Origin: Pontibacter sp. FD36
Lineage (GTDB): Bacteria; Bacteroidota; Bacteroidia; Cytophagales; Hymenobacteraceae
Assembly: GCF_015686655.1 (NCBI RefSeq)
Contig: NZ_JADPMP010000003.1
Location: 248,001 to 312,000, forward strand
Reading direction: 5' to 3'
Length of the DNA stretch: 64,000 bases
How positions within the stretch are numbered: the first letter of the stretch is position 1; each line of letters begins with the position of its first letter. Shown here piece after piece: positions 17,648 to 25,205 of this stretch. Below the pieces are notes generated by a model. It did not search any database. It saw nothing but the letters and a program-made list of their open reading frames with translations, and was not told where the DNA came from. The translations under genes were made by a program, and so were the position numbers.

Positions 17648-18256
17648 ATGACTGCATCACCCTTAGCCAATGGCCGGCACTTGCTGCTGACCTGCCTGCG
17701 CTGGTCGCTGGCCTTGTCCCTGATTCTACTTGTAGCCGCTGGCTGTACCCGCCGCGAAGCTTTCCCCGAGGAAAGTGAGGAGGAGCCGCTTGACGAGGAG
17801 GCCGGACCAAAGTATGACGGGCAATTGTTGGCGCAGGTGGTGTTTGACGAGATTGACTTTGTGGTGCCGCAGCAGGAGTTGATACAGCCTTTTATAAAGG
17901 AGTTCGGTAACGGAACGGTGGTAAACAAAGTGACGATCCATAAGGTGCAGGACAACAAAAAGCTGCCTGCTACCTACTATCTGGTAGGTTTGGGGATACA
18001 CAACGGCTCTTTCCGCTCTATGGCGCTGGAGTTGGATGTGTCTTCAGATAACAGCCTATACCTGAGCAGCAAATCGATGAAGCACATTTGCGAAGCCACA
18101 GCTGGCTGTGACTTCTGCTACTTTACCTTCGAAGACAACCGGATCACCGGCTGTCAGTGCTCGATCCGGGCTGCCGGCTACGACTGCCGCCACAAGGTGC
18201 AGGAAGGCAATAACCTGTTGCAAGGCGTCAGGCTGAAGAACTCAGGACAGGAATAG
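17648..18256 (+). CDS. Hypothetical lipoprotein
   Basis: A 202-residue protein with an unusually long N-terminal region before a clear lipobox (LVAAGC, modified cysteine at 33), followed by an acidic linker (EESEEEPLDEEAG). The rest is not a family I recognise. It contains a cluster of cysteines near the C-terminal half (HICEATAGCDFCYFTFED and GCQCSIRAAGYDCRHK), which suggests disulfides or a metal site. The strong perfect hairpin 12 bases after the stop ends the two-gene unit with the M48 protease. Confidence 0.75.
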   Translation: MTASPLANGRHLLLTCLRWSLALSLILLVAAGCTRREAFPEESEEEPLDEEAGPKYDGQLLAQVVFDEIDFVVPQQELIQPFIKEFGNGTVVNKVTIHKVQDNKKLPATYYLVGLGIHNGSFRSMALELDVSSDNSLYLSSKSMKHICEATAGCDFCYFTFEDNRITGCQCSIRAAGYDCRHKVQEGNNLLQGVRLKNSGQE

Positions 18257-18267
18257 TCTTAAGTAAC

Positions 18268-18321
18268 GATCAAAAAAAGAGCGGGCTGCCAGTTTTCTGG
18301 CAGCCCGCTCTTTTTTTGATC
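18268..18321. terminator. Very strong bidirectional terminator
   Basis: A perfect 25-bp inverted repeat (18268-18292 with 18297-18321) has loop TTTT. The stem itself contains A7/T7 runs, so it serves both strands. Confidence 0.95.
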
Positions 18322-18398
18322 ATTGGGAGTTAACCCATTAGAAATTCTGAAAATATTTAATCCAGCAAATCCTTGAGATAGGGGCTCCGCATAGGGAT

Positions 18399-19211
18399 CT
18401 AAGACACACTACTCTGCATGTTGCGCAGCCGGATACGGGTCAGGATCTTTTTGGTGTACAGCGGGAAATCGCCTTTCATCATCCAGTCGTAATAGCTTGG
18501 CTCTTTGCTGAGTACTTCCTCTACAGGCACATTGCGGTGCTTACCAAAGTTAAAGACTTCCTGCCCGGCATTGTTGTACACGATACGGCCGGCCAGGTCA
18601 GCTGACTTCTCGAACGTGAACTTATGCAACTGCGCCATATCGTTCTGGATAGGCGTTTCTTCTATACCTTCAGCCACTTCCACCACCGTATTTTCGTAGC
18701 GCTCCAGCTGTGCTTTCAGGATGTGATAAGTTGCTACTGTGTCGGCCTCGGCGCTGTGGGCGTTGTCGAGTGTCTTGTTGCAATAGTACTTATAGGCAGC
18801 GGACAGCGTGCGCTTCTCCATCATATGGAAAATACGGCAGGCGTCCACTATGTGGCGGTTGTCAATGTCGAAGTCTATACCTGCCCGCAGAAACTCCTCG
18901 GCCAGCAAAGGTATGTCGAAGCGCACCAGGTTGTAGCCACCTAGGTCACAGCCCTCCAGGAACTGGTACAGGTTTCGGGCCACTTGCTGGAAAGTAGGAG
19001 CGTCTTTTACGTCCTCGTCGTAAATCTTGTGAATCAAACTCGACTCCAGCGGAATCGGTACAGTCGGGTTGATACGACGTGTCTTGAGTATCTCTTCGCC
19101 GTCTGGCTTTACTTTCAACACACTGATCTCGACAATGCGGTCTTTGCAGATGTCGGTGCCGGTGGTTTCAAGATCAAAAAATACAATGGGGCGCTTCAGG
19201 TTCAGCTTCAT
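18399..19211 (-). CDS. DnaQ-like 3'-5' exonuclease
   Basis: A 270-residue exonuclease of the DEDDh group. Exo I is FFDLETTGTD with Asp13 and Glu15, Exo II is seen in YNLVRFDIPLL near 93-103, and Exo III is DNAHSAEADTVAT near 148-160 with the catalytic His and Asp. After the nuclease domain a C-terminal part (VFNFGKHRNVPVEEVLSKEP, then YYDWMMKGDFP) resembles the small DUF3820-like nucleic-acid-binding module. It may trim DNA or RNA 3' ends, in replication, repair or tRNA turnover. It follows mpl by 11 bases, so they form one unit. Confidence 0.9.
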   Translation of the reverse strand: MKLNLKRPIVFFDLETTGTDICKDRIVEISVLKVKPDGEEILKTRRINPTVPIPLESSLIHKIYDEDVKDAPTFQQVARNLYQFLEGCDLGGYNLVRFDIPLLAEEFLRAGIDFDIDNRHIVDACRIFHMMEKRTLSAAYKYYCNKTLDNAHSAEADTVATYHILKAQLERYENTVVEVAEGIEETPIQNDMAQLHKFTFEKSADLAGRIVYNNAGQEVFNFGKHRNVPVEEVLSKEPSYYDWMMKGDFPLYTKKILTRIRLRNMQSSVS

Positions 19212-19222
19212 ACAAGGGTGGT

Positions 19223-20602
19223 TTACAGAACCGCTTTTTTGAGCGCCTCCAGGTCAAGGTTTTGATAAGTGCCAGAGCTCATGAGCAGCAGGTTGGCGTT
19301 TTGCCAGCTCATACCTTTCAGGTGTTCGAGCAAGGCGTCAGAGTCAGTGTATACCTGCAGCTTTGGGTTGCCGAAAGCACTGCGCAGGTCCTCTTCTGAT
19401 AGCATTTCCATGCGCTTGTGCTCCACCGTTTTCGGGCTGAAAAACACGATCGGAACATCAGCCTTGTCGAGGGCGCCTGCATACTGCGGCAGGAAATTCT
19501 TATTCAGGCTGCTGAAGGTATGCAGCTCCACACAGGCCACCAGCTTGCGCTGCGGATACTGTGTTTTCACGGCTTCTGTCGTTGCTTTTACTTTAGAAGG
19601 CGCATGTGCAAAGTCGCGGAAAATCACGGTATTGTCGTTTTCGCCCAGCTTCTCCAGGCGTTTGGCAGCTCCCTTGAAGGTTTTCAGTGCTTCATAAAAG
19701 TCATGCGCCTTGATGCCGATCTTCTTGCAGACCTCTTTGGCCGCACTGATGTTGCGGAGGTTGTGCTCCCCAAACAGCGGGATCTCAACATCGCCTTCTT
19801 TCTTGGTGTGCAGGATGGTTTTGCCATTGCGGATACTGTGCGGGTGCACGGTATAGCCGATGTAGGCAATATCAGCAGGATTGCGCGGTACGGCTACCAA
19901 CTGTACCTGCTCGTCATCCTGGTTGTAGATCAGCGTGCCGGCCTTCGGCGTCATCTCCGCGAAAATGCGGAACTGGTCGCGGTATATTTCCTGCGTCGGG
20001 AACACGTTGATGTGGTCCCAGCTGATGCCGCTGATCACCCCGATGTGGTGGTGGTACAGGTGGAATTTTGGTACCCGCTTGATCGGGTCGGAAAGGTACT
20101 CATCGCCTTCAATGATGATGATCGGGGCCTCCTCCGTGAGCTTCACCATACGGTCGAAGCCCTGCAGCTGTGCGCCCACTGCGTAGTCGAACAGGCGGCC
20201 GCAGTGCTGGAGCACGTGCATGATGATGGAGGTGATAGAGGTCTTGCCATGGCTGCCACCTATCACGATGCGCTGTTTGTTTTTGCTTAGCTCATAAATG
20301 AAATCCGGGAAAGAGTAGACCGGTATACCTAGTTCCTGTGCACGAAGCAGCTCCGGGTTGTCGATGCGGGCGTGCATCCCCAGGATGACGGCATCGGGCT
20401 TGGCGTCTAGTTTCTCAGGGAACCAGCCTTCCTCAGCCGGCAGTATACCTGCGGCAGCCAGGCGGCTTTTGGCCGGCTCGTAAATCTCATCGTCCGAACC
20501 AGTCACTTTTATACCCTGGTCATGCAGTGCCAACGCCAGGTTGTGCATGATGCTACCGCCTGTGGCGATCAGGTGAATATGTTTAAAATCCGTTCTCTCC
20601 AT
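19223..20602 (-). CDS. mpl: UDP-N-acetylmuramate:L-Ala-gamma-D-Glu-meso-DAP ligase
   Basis: A 459-residue Mur-ligase family enzyme that reattaches the recycled murein tripeptide to UDP-MurNAc. The N-terminal IHLIATGGSIMHNLALALHDQGIKVTGSDDEIYEP is the Mpl version of the MurC-like first domain. The ATP-binding P-loop IGGSHGKTSITS is near residues 114-125. ISGISWDHINVFPT and RDFAHAPSKVKATTEAVK are further Mur-ligase signatures. MurC itself is a possible confusion, but the first domain and the HAPSK pattern fit Mpl better. The exonuclease gene lies 11 bases downstream. Confidence 0.9.
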   Translation of the reverse strand: MERTDFKHIHLIATGGSIMHNLALALHDQGIKVTGSDDEIYEPAKSRLAAAGILPAEEGWFPEKLDAKPDAVILGMHARIDNPELLRAQELGIPVYSFPDFIYELSKNKQRIVIGGSHGKTSITSIIMHVLQHCGRLFDYAVGAQLQGFDRMVKLTEEAPIIIIEGDEYLSDPIKRVPKFHLYHHHIGVISGISWDHINVFPTQEIYRDQFRIFAEMTPKAGTLIYNQDDEQVQLVAVPRNPADIAYIGYTVHPHSIRNGKTILHTKKEGDVEIPLFGEHNLRNISAAKEVCKKIGIKAHDFYEALKTFKGAAKRLEKLGENDNTVIFRDFAHAPSKVKATTEAVKTQYPQRKLVACVELHTFSSLNKNFLPQYAGALDKADVPIVFFSPKTVEHKRMEMLSEEDLRSAFGNPKLQVYTDSDALLEHLKGMSWQNANLLLMSSGTYQNLDLEALKKAVL

Positions 20603-20706
20603 AATCCGTGCTATCCGTTTAGCGAACCGACAAAATTAGAATTCCTGAGTTAAATGTAAATAGCTATACGCTAATATGTGGATATCTTCCGTAATTTGTG
20701 GATTAC

Positions 20707-20731
20707 TTGGACGGCTTACTTTTTAAATTTG
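20707..20731 (+). promoter_or_regulatory. Candidate dnaB promoter
   Basis: TAAATTTG at 20724-20731 exactly matches TAnnTTTG. Candidate upstream boxes are TTG at 20707 (spacer 14) or TTTG at 20695 (spacer 25), neither ideal. The dnaB ATG at 20737 begins five bases after the box, so the message may be nearly leaderless. Confidence 0.45.
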
Positions 20732-20736
20732 TGCTT

Positions 20737-22308
20737 ATGGAGGAGATGAAAATGAACGTGCGGCCAACTGGCAACCGTGGCAATTGGGCAAAAAAGGCCC
20801 CTGCTGTGGCAGAGTTGGGTAAAAAACCGCCTCAGGCACTAGATTTGGAGGAGGCCGTGCTAGGCGCTCTGATGTTGGAGAAGGATGCGCTGACCACGGT
20901 GATCGACATTCTGCGCCCAAGTTCTTTTTACAAAGAGGCGCACCAACGCATATTTAAAGCAATTCTGGCCCTGTTCGATAAGTCAGAGCCAATCGATATC
21001 CTAACCGTAACACATGAGCTGCGTGAAAACGGCGAACTGGAACTGGCAGGAGGTGCTTACTACGTTACCCAGCTGACTACCCGCGTCAACTCAGCAGCTA
21101 ACATCGAGTACCACGCCCGTATCATTACGGAGAACTCGATCAAGCGCGATCTAATCTCAATTTCTTCTGAAGTACTATCCAGTGCTTTTGAAGACACCAC
21201 CGACGTATTCGAACTGCTTGACAAAACGGAAGCCAAGCTCTACGAAGTTTCGGAATCGAACATCCGCAAGAACTTCGACGATATGCGCTCTTTGATGCAC
21301 CAAGCCATCAAGGAACTCGAAGAGAAGCGCAAACAAACTGACGGTCTGACTGGTGTGCCAAGCGGCATGACGGCACTGGACCGTGTAACTTCTGGCTGGC
21401 AAAAATCGGATTTGATCATTCTGGCTGCTCGTCCCGCGATGGGTAAGACTGCCTTCGTTCTTTCCTGCCTGCGCAACGCAGCCGTTGATTTCAAAAAGGG
21501 TGTGGCGATCTTCTCACTCGAGATGTCCTCGCTGCAGCTGGTAAATCGTTTGATTTCGTCGGAAGCCGAACTTGATTCTGAGAAGATCAAGAAAGGTAGC
21601 CTGGAAGATTACGAGTGGGCGCAGCTCAACCATAAGATATCCAAACTGACCGAGGCACCGATCTTTATTGACGATACGCCGGGTCTTTCCATTCGTGAGC
21701 TTCGTACCAAGTGCCGCCGACTAAAGGCACAGTACGACATCCAGATGGTAATCATTGACTACCTGCAGCTGATGAGCGGAAACGCCGAAGGCAAAGGTGG
21801 GGGTAACCGTGAACAGGAGATTGCCTCTATTTCAAGGGCCATGAAAATGCTGGCCAAGGAACTGAACGTACCCGTAATTGCCCTGTCTCAGCTGAGCCGT
21901 GCCGTGGAAACCCGTGGTGGCGATAAGCGTCCGCAGCTGTCTGACCTTCGTGAATCCGGTTCCATCGAGCAGGATGCCGACATGGTGCTCTTCCTGTACC
22001 GCCCGGAATACTACGGTATCACCGAAGATGAAATGGGCAACCCGACTGCGGGTGTGGGTGAGGTGATCATAGCCAAGCACCGTAACGGTTCCCTGGAAAA
22101 CGTGCAGCTGAAATTTATTGGCAAGTACACCAAGTTTACCAATCTGGACTCTGATTTTGGTGGTGACGGCGGATTTAACGCACTGCCTAACAGTAGCTTC
22201 GATACGGAAACGCCGGGTGCCATTCGACTGGGTAGCCGTATGAATGACGGTAGCAACGGTGGGGGAGGATTCCCGGCCTCAGGCTTTGATGAGGAGCCGC
22301 CATTCTAA
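20737..22308 (+). CDS. dnaB: Replicative DNA helicase
   Basis: The ring helicase that unwinds DNA at the replication fork, 523 residues from the ATG at 20737. The N-terminal domain (PQALDLEEAVLGALMLEKDAL) binds primase. The RecA-like C-terminal domain has Walker A AARPAMGKTAF near residue 230, Walker B VIIDYLQLM near 343, and the FSLEMSSLQLVNRLI, ALSQLSRAVE and RESGSIEQDADMV motifs. A glycine/asparagine-rich tail follows, as is common in Bacteroidota DnaB. An earlier start would add 13 residues with no family match. It is a single gene with its own terminator. Confidence 0.97.
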   Translation: MEEMKMNVRPTGNRGNWAKKAPAVAELGKKPPQALDLEEAVLGALMLEKDALTTVIDILRPSSFYKEAHQRIFKAILALFDKSEPIDILTVTHELRENGELELAGGAYYVTQLTTRVNSAANIEYHARIITENSIKRDLISISSEVLSSAFEDTTDVFELLDKTEAKLYEVSESNIRKNFDDMRSLMHQAIKELEEKRKQTDGLTGVPSGMTALDRVTSGWQKSDLIILAARPAMGKTAFVLSCLRNAAVDFKKGVAIFSLEMSSLQLVNRLISSEAELDSEKIKKGSLEDYEWAQLNHKISKLTEAPIFIDDTPGLSIRELRTKCRRLKAQYDIQMVIIDYLQLMSGNAEGKGGGNREQEIASISRAMKMLAKELNVPVIALSQLSRAVETRGGDKRPQLSDLRESGSIEQDADMVLFLYRPEYYGITEDEMGNPTAGVGEVIIAKHRNGSLENVQLKFIGKYTKFTNLDSDFGGDGGFNALPNSSFDTETPGAIRLGSRMNDGSNGGGGFPASGFDEEPPF

Positions 22309-22433
22309 TTTTTCAGACAAAAAATAATTTTAACAAAGGCAAAAGCGAGAGTATACCAGGTCGATCAATATTTTGAACTTGCTTATACGCTCACTGAATT
22401 TTTTGCCGACACGATCCTAAGCCAAAGGAAGAG

Positions 22434-22466
22434 AAGCCGCTGAGCCTGAGAGCCAGCGGCTTTTTT
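22434..22466 (+). terminator. Intrinsic terminator after dnaB
   Basis: A 9-bp stem AAGCCGCTG/CAGCGGCTT (22434-22442 with 22454-22462) followed by T6. It lies about 125 bases after dnaB and also faces the end of the nitroreductase gene. Confidence 0.8.
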
Positions 22467-22469
22467 ATT

Positions 22470-23054
22470 TTACATCCACGCTACTTTTTCTTCCAGCGGC
22501 ACGATGCGTTTGCCCTCAGTTGCTATTGCATCAGCATAACCCAGGTATAGAATGCCTAGCACGATGTCTTCTTCGCGCAACTGCAACAGCTCTTTCATAG
22601 GTGGGCGGTAAGCCATGCCGCCCGAACCCCAGTAACTGGCTATACCTAAGGCCGTAGCGCCCAGCAACAGGTTTTGGATGGCGCAGGAAGTAGCGGCAAT
22701 TTCCTCAAGGGCAGGAATTTTGGGCAGATTGCCGCGCTGCATGTAGGCTACTATTACATGAGAGGCCTTGTCACCCATATGCAGCAGTTTGTCATACTTC
22801 TCCTGTAAGTATTTCTCCTGTTCGGTATGCTTCTTATACAGTTCAGCGTGGGCCTGGCAGAAGTCCTGCACTTTATCGCCGGCGTATACCTTAAAGCGCC
22901 AGGGTTCTGTATGACCATGAGTCGGAGCCCAATCCGCCAACTCCAGCAGTTTTTCCACTTGCTCGTCCGGTATACGCTGCCCGTTCATTTTGCCAGGCTT
23001 AGTCGTTCTGCGGTTCCGGATAATATTGCTTATTTCTGAGAATGATGTATTCAT
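22470..23054 (-). CDS. Nitroreductase family protein
   Basis: A 194-residue FMN-dependent nitroreductase-fold protein from the ATG at 23054. The N-terminal IIRNRRTTKPGKMNG carries the phosphate-binding arginines. WAPTHGHTEPWRFKVYAG near residues 42-59 and GIASYWGSGGMAYRPPMKELL near 138-158 are typical of the YdjA-like subgroup. These enzymes use NAD(P)H to reduce nitro compounds or quinones; the natural substrate is not clear. A good minus-strand promoter box lies 30 bases upstream. Confidence 0.88.
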   Translation of the reverse strand: MNTSFSEISNIIRNRRTTKPGKMNGQRIPDEQVEKLLELADWAPTHGHTEPWRFKVYAGDKVQDFCQAHAELYKKHTEQEKYLQEKYDKLLHMGDKASHVIVAYMQRGNLPKIPALEEIAATSCAIQNLLLGATALGIASYWGSGGMAYRPPMKELLQLREEDIVLGILYLGYADAIATEGKRIVPLEEKVAWM

Positions 23055-23083
23055 ATAGGTAGTTTTGATCTTATTTGGTGTTG

Positions 23084-23091
23084 CAAAAGTA
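23084..23091 (-). promoter_or_regulatory. -7 box of the nitroreductase gene
   Basis: On the minus strand this reads TACTTTTG, matching TAnnTTTG, about 30 bases before the ATG at 23054. No -33 TTG is found at the right distance. Confidence 0.45.
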
Positions 23092-23260
23092 CGGACAATG
23101 AAATTAAATGTCGGGATCAGGGTTATTAGGATTTCGTGTAATGTTAGCATAACCCGGCGCATCGCAATTTTGAGTGTTCAGCGAATAGAAGAAGAGCTTT
23201 GATTTGTGTCAGGACAAAAAGAATGGCTCGTCCGACCAGGGCAGACTACAAAAACACCGA

Positions 23261-23289
23261 TTGCTTAACTTGCAACAGCAGTAGCTTTG
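23261..23289 (+). promoter_or_regulatory. Candidate promoter of the PAS protein gene
   Basis: TTG (23261-23263), an 18-base spacer and TAGCTTTG (23282-23289) match the Bacteroidota consensus. It implies a leader of about 200 bases. Confidence 0.4.
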
Positions 23290-23491
23290 CCGGTTCATAA
23301 CCTGCATTATGTATAATCACCTTTGGTACTAAAACTAAACTTGCGGAATGCATGTAAATAACCGCCAGTTGTACTGCTCTCAACTTAGCAAAAAATCTGC
23401 TTTAAAATGCTTATTCCTATAACTGGAGCGGCAAAGTATGTGTACAAGATTTACTATCTTTAAGATTATCGTTATTTGTTAGTAGGCTCCT

Positions 23492-24748
23492 ATGGATTTT
23501 AATAAACTGTTCAATAGTATACCCGAACCTATTGTGGTGCTTTCCCCCGAGTACAAAGTTGTTGCGGCAACAGATGCCTTTCTCGAGAGCAGCCTGCGCA
23601 CAAGGGATCAGCTCATAGGCTTACATTTCTTGCTGGAAGCATTCCCTGAGAGGGAAAATTCTTACCAGGACAATGCTGTGAAAAAAGGCCTGGATCAGGT
23701 GCTGCAAACAAAAAAGGCTGTTCGGTTGGAGGCAATGCGTTATGATATTCAAAAACCTGAGTCTCAAGGAGGTGGGTATGAAGTGCGCTTCTGGGAAGTA
23801 AACCAGACACCGATTCTCGACAGCGAAGGCAATGTGGAATACATTATGCAGAAGCCTTTGGATGTTACAGAACGCGAAGTATCACAGGTGGCCTTGCAGA
23901 AGAGTGAAGAGAAGTTCAAGGTGATGGCAGAAGCCTTGCCTCAACTCATTTATACTGTAGAACCTGGGGGGAAGACCTCTTATTTTAACAAGCGCTGGGA
24001 AGAATACACTGGTATAAATCTGGAGACACTGTTACAGATCAATTGGGACCAGATAATTCATCCCGATGACCTGGAAAATACGCTGGCCAAATGGGAGACG
24101 GCTGCTAAGGAGGGAGCTGAGATGCAGATGGAGTTGCGTATGCGAGACAAAAACGGGACTTATCGCTGGCACCTGTCCCGCTCAATACCTATGAAAGATG
24201 CCGAAGGCAACATTACCATCTGGATTGGCAGCTCTACTGACATACACGACACGAGAAAACTGGTACAGGAACTGCTGGACTCAAACGAGCAAATGGCGCT
24301 GCTATCAGACCAGGTACAGCACGCCTACGAAAAAGCCGAATCAGAGCGCAAAACCCTGGAAAGACTCATTATGGAAGCCCCGGCCATGTTTGTGATTTTG
24401 AGAGGGCCGGAGCATCGCTTTGAGCTGATGAATGACAAATACCAGCAGCTGTACCCGGGTCGCAACCTGATAGGGATGCCACTAGGAGAGACACTGCCTG
24501 ATATCAAGGCACAGGGCTTCATAAAATTACTCGACAGGGTATACGAGACAGGTGAAACCTACATTGCAGAGGGCGTGCCTATCATTTTGCCAAAGGGCGG
24601 CACTGATGAGATGGAGGAAAGGTTCTTCAACTTCTCCTACCAGCCCGTGTACGAAGCAGGCAAAATTACAGGCATCCTGGCCTTTGGCTACGACATCACC
24701 AACGAGATTCTGTTTAAAAAGAAGTTGGAAGACCTCTCGTCACTTTAG
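23492..24748 (+). CDS. Triple-PAS-domain signalling protein without output domain
   Basis: A 418-residue soluble protein made of three PAS/PAC units: roughly 3-133, 138-258 (FKVMAEALPQLIYTVEPGGKTSYFNKRWEEYTG, then DIHDTRK) and 285-412 (LERLIMEAPAMFVILRGPEHRFELMNDKY). A short coiled-coil-like linker QELLDSNEQMALLSDQVQHAYEKAESERKT joins the last two. PAS domains bind small ligands or cofactors. The protein ends right after the third PAS unit, where histidine kinases of this kind normally continue with HisKA and HATPase domains. No kinase-like sequence is found downstream in any frame, so it seems complete without an enzyme domain. Confidence 0.85.
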   Translation: MDFNKLFNSIPEPIVVLSPEYKVVAATDAFLESSLRTRDQLIGLHFLLEAFPERENSYQDNAVKKGLDQVLQTKKAVRLEAMRYDIQKPESQGGGYEVRFWEVNQTPILDSEGNVEYIMQKPLDVTEREVSQVALQKSEEKFKVMAEALPQLIYTVEPGGKTSYFNKRWEEYTGINLETLLQINWDQIIHPDDLENTLAKWETAAKEGAEMQMELRMRDKNGTYRWHLSRSIPMKDAEGNITIWIGSSTDIHDTRKLVQELLDSNEQMALLSDQVQHAYEKAESERKTLERLIMEAPAMFVILRGPEHRFELMNDKYQQLYPGRNLIGMPLGETLPDIKAQGFIKLLDRVYETGETYIAEGVPIILPKGGTDEMEERFFNFSYQPVYEAGKITGILAFGYDITNEILFKKKLEDLSSL

Positions 24749-24792
24749 TCAGAAGTCCGTTTAAAAAATAGTAATTGAGGGACGTTGTGTAG

Positions 24793-25146
24793 ATGGAGGC
24801 AGCACGGCTAGATTTCCAGCAACTAAGGATAAAACATATTCTGTATAAGTCGAAGGTGCGCTCATTTCTGTACGGCGGAACCTTCGATGCAAACTTCTTT
24901 TCCAATGCAGGGCCGATAGATATTTGGTTTACTACAGTGGGTAAGATCCGGTACGCCCATGAACCCGAAATTTTACAGCTTATCCGGCTTCATCAGCAAA
25001 TGAACGAGATAGCGTTGAACCTTTACAAGCTTTACAGTAAAGGACTCATTGAGCAGGCCCACGATGGGCTAAAAGAAGTGGATTTCAGGTCAGATCAGTT
25101 TATCCAGATTCTTTCAGGCTTAGATGAGAGGCTTCAAAAGGTATAG
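24793..25146 (+). CDS. CZB-like (chemoreceptor zinc-binding-like) small protein
   Basis: A 117-residue soluble helical protein. Its order of elements resembles the CZB domain: an N-terminal IKHILYKSKVRSFLYGG, a central DIWFTTVGK in place of the usual CxLGxW, then LHQQMNEIALNLYKLYSKGLIEQA. The first His of the zinc site is present, but the cysteine and the second His of the HxxxH pair are not seen, so zinc binding is doubtful. It starts 44 bases after the PAS protein gene, with an in-frame TAG directly before the ATG, so the start is secure. The pairing with a PAS protein suggests a small sensory module. The family assignment is tentative. Confidence 0.55.
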   Translation: MEAARLDFQQLRIKHILYKSKVRSFLYGGTFDANFFSNAGPIDIWFTTVGKIRYAHEPEILQLIRLHQQMNEIALNLYKLYSKGLIEQAHDGLKEVDFRSDQFIQILSGLDERLQKV

Positions 25147-25153
25147 GTACAAA

Positions 25154-25194
25154 ATAAAAGAGGCCGGCAATTTTAAACTGCCGGCCTCTTTTAT
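25154..25194. terminator. Bidirectional terminator
   Basis: A perfect 16-bp stem (25154-25169 with 25179-25194), loop of nine bases, flanked by A/T runs. It separates the CZB-like gene from the convergent phosphohexomutase gene. Confidence 0.93.
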
Positions 25195-25205
25195 ATCCTA
25201 AAAGC

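Larger units (their letters stand above)
23055..23491. other. Intergenic region between divergent nitroreductase and PAS genes
   Basis: The 437 bases contain the nitroreductase -7 box at the left and a plus-strand promoter candidate at 23261-23289. The remaining ~200 bases before the PAS gene would be a long untranslated leader with no structure I can identify. Confidence 0.4.

Noticed and set aside
19418..20290. 290-codon open frame on the plus strand
   Set aside because: Antisense to mpl, with no domain and a composition that follows from codon bias.
24749..24792. Possible frameshift joining the PAS protein to the CZB-like gene
   Set aside because: A TAG lies directly before the second ATG in its own frame, and no HisKA or other joining domain is seen in any frame.
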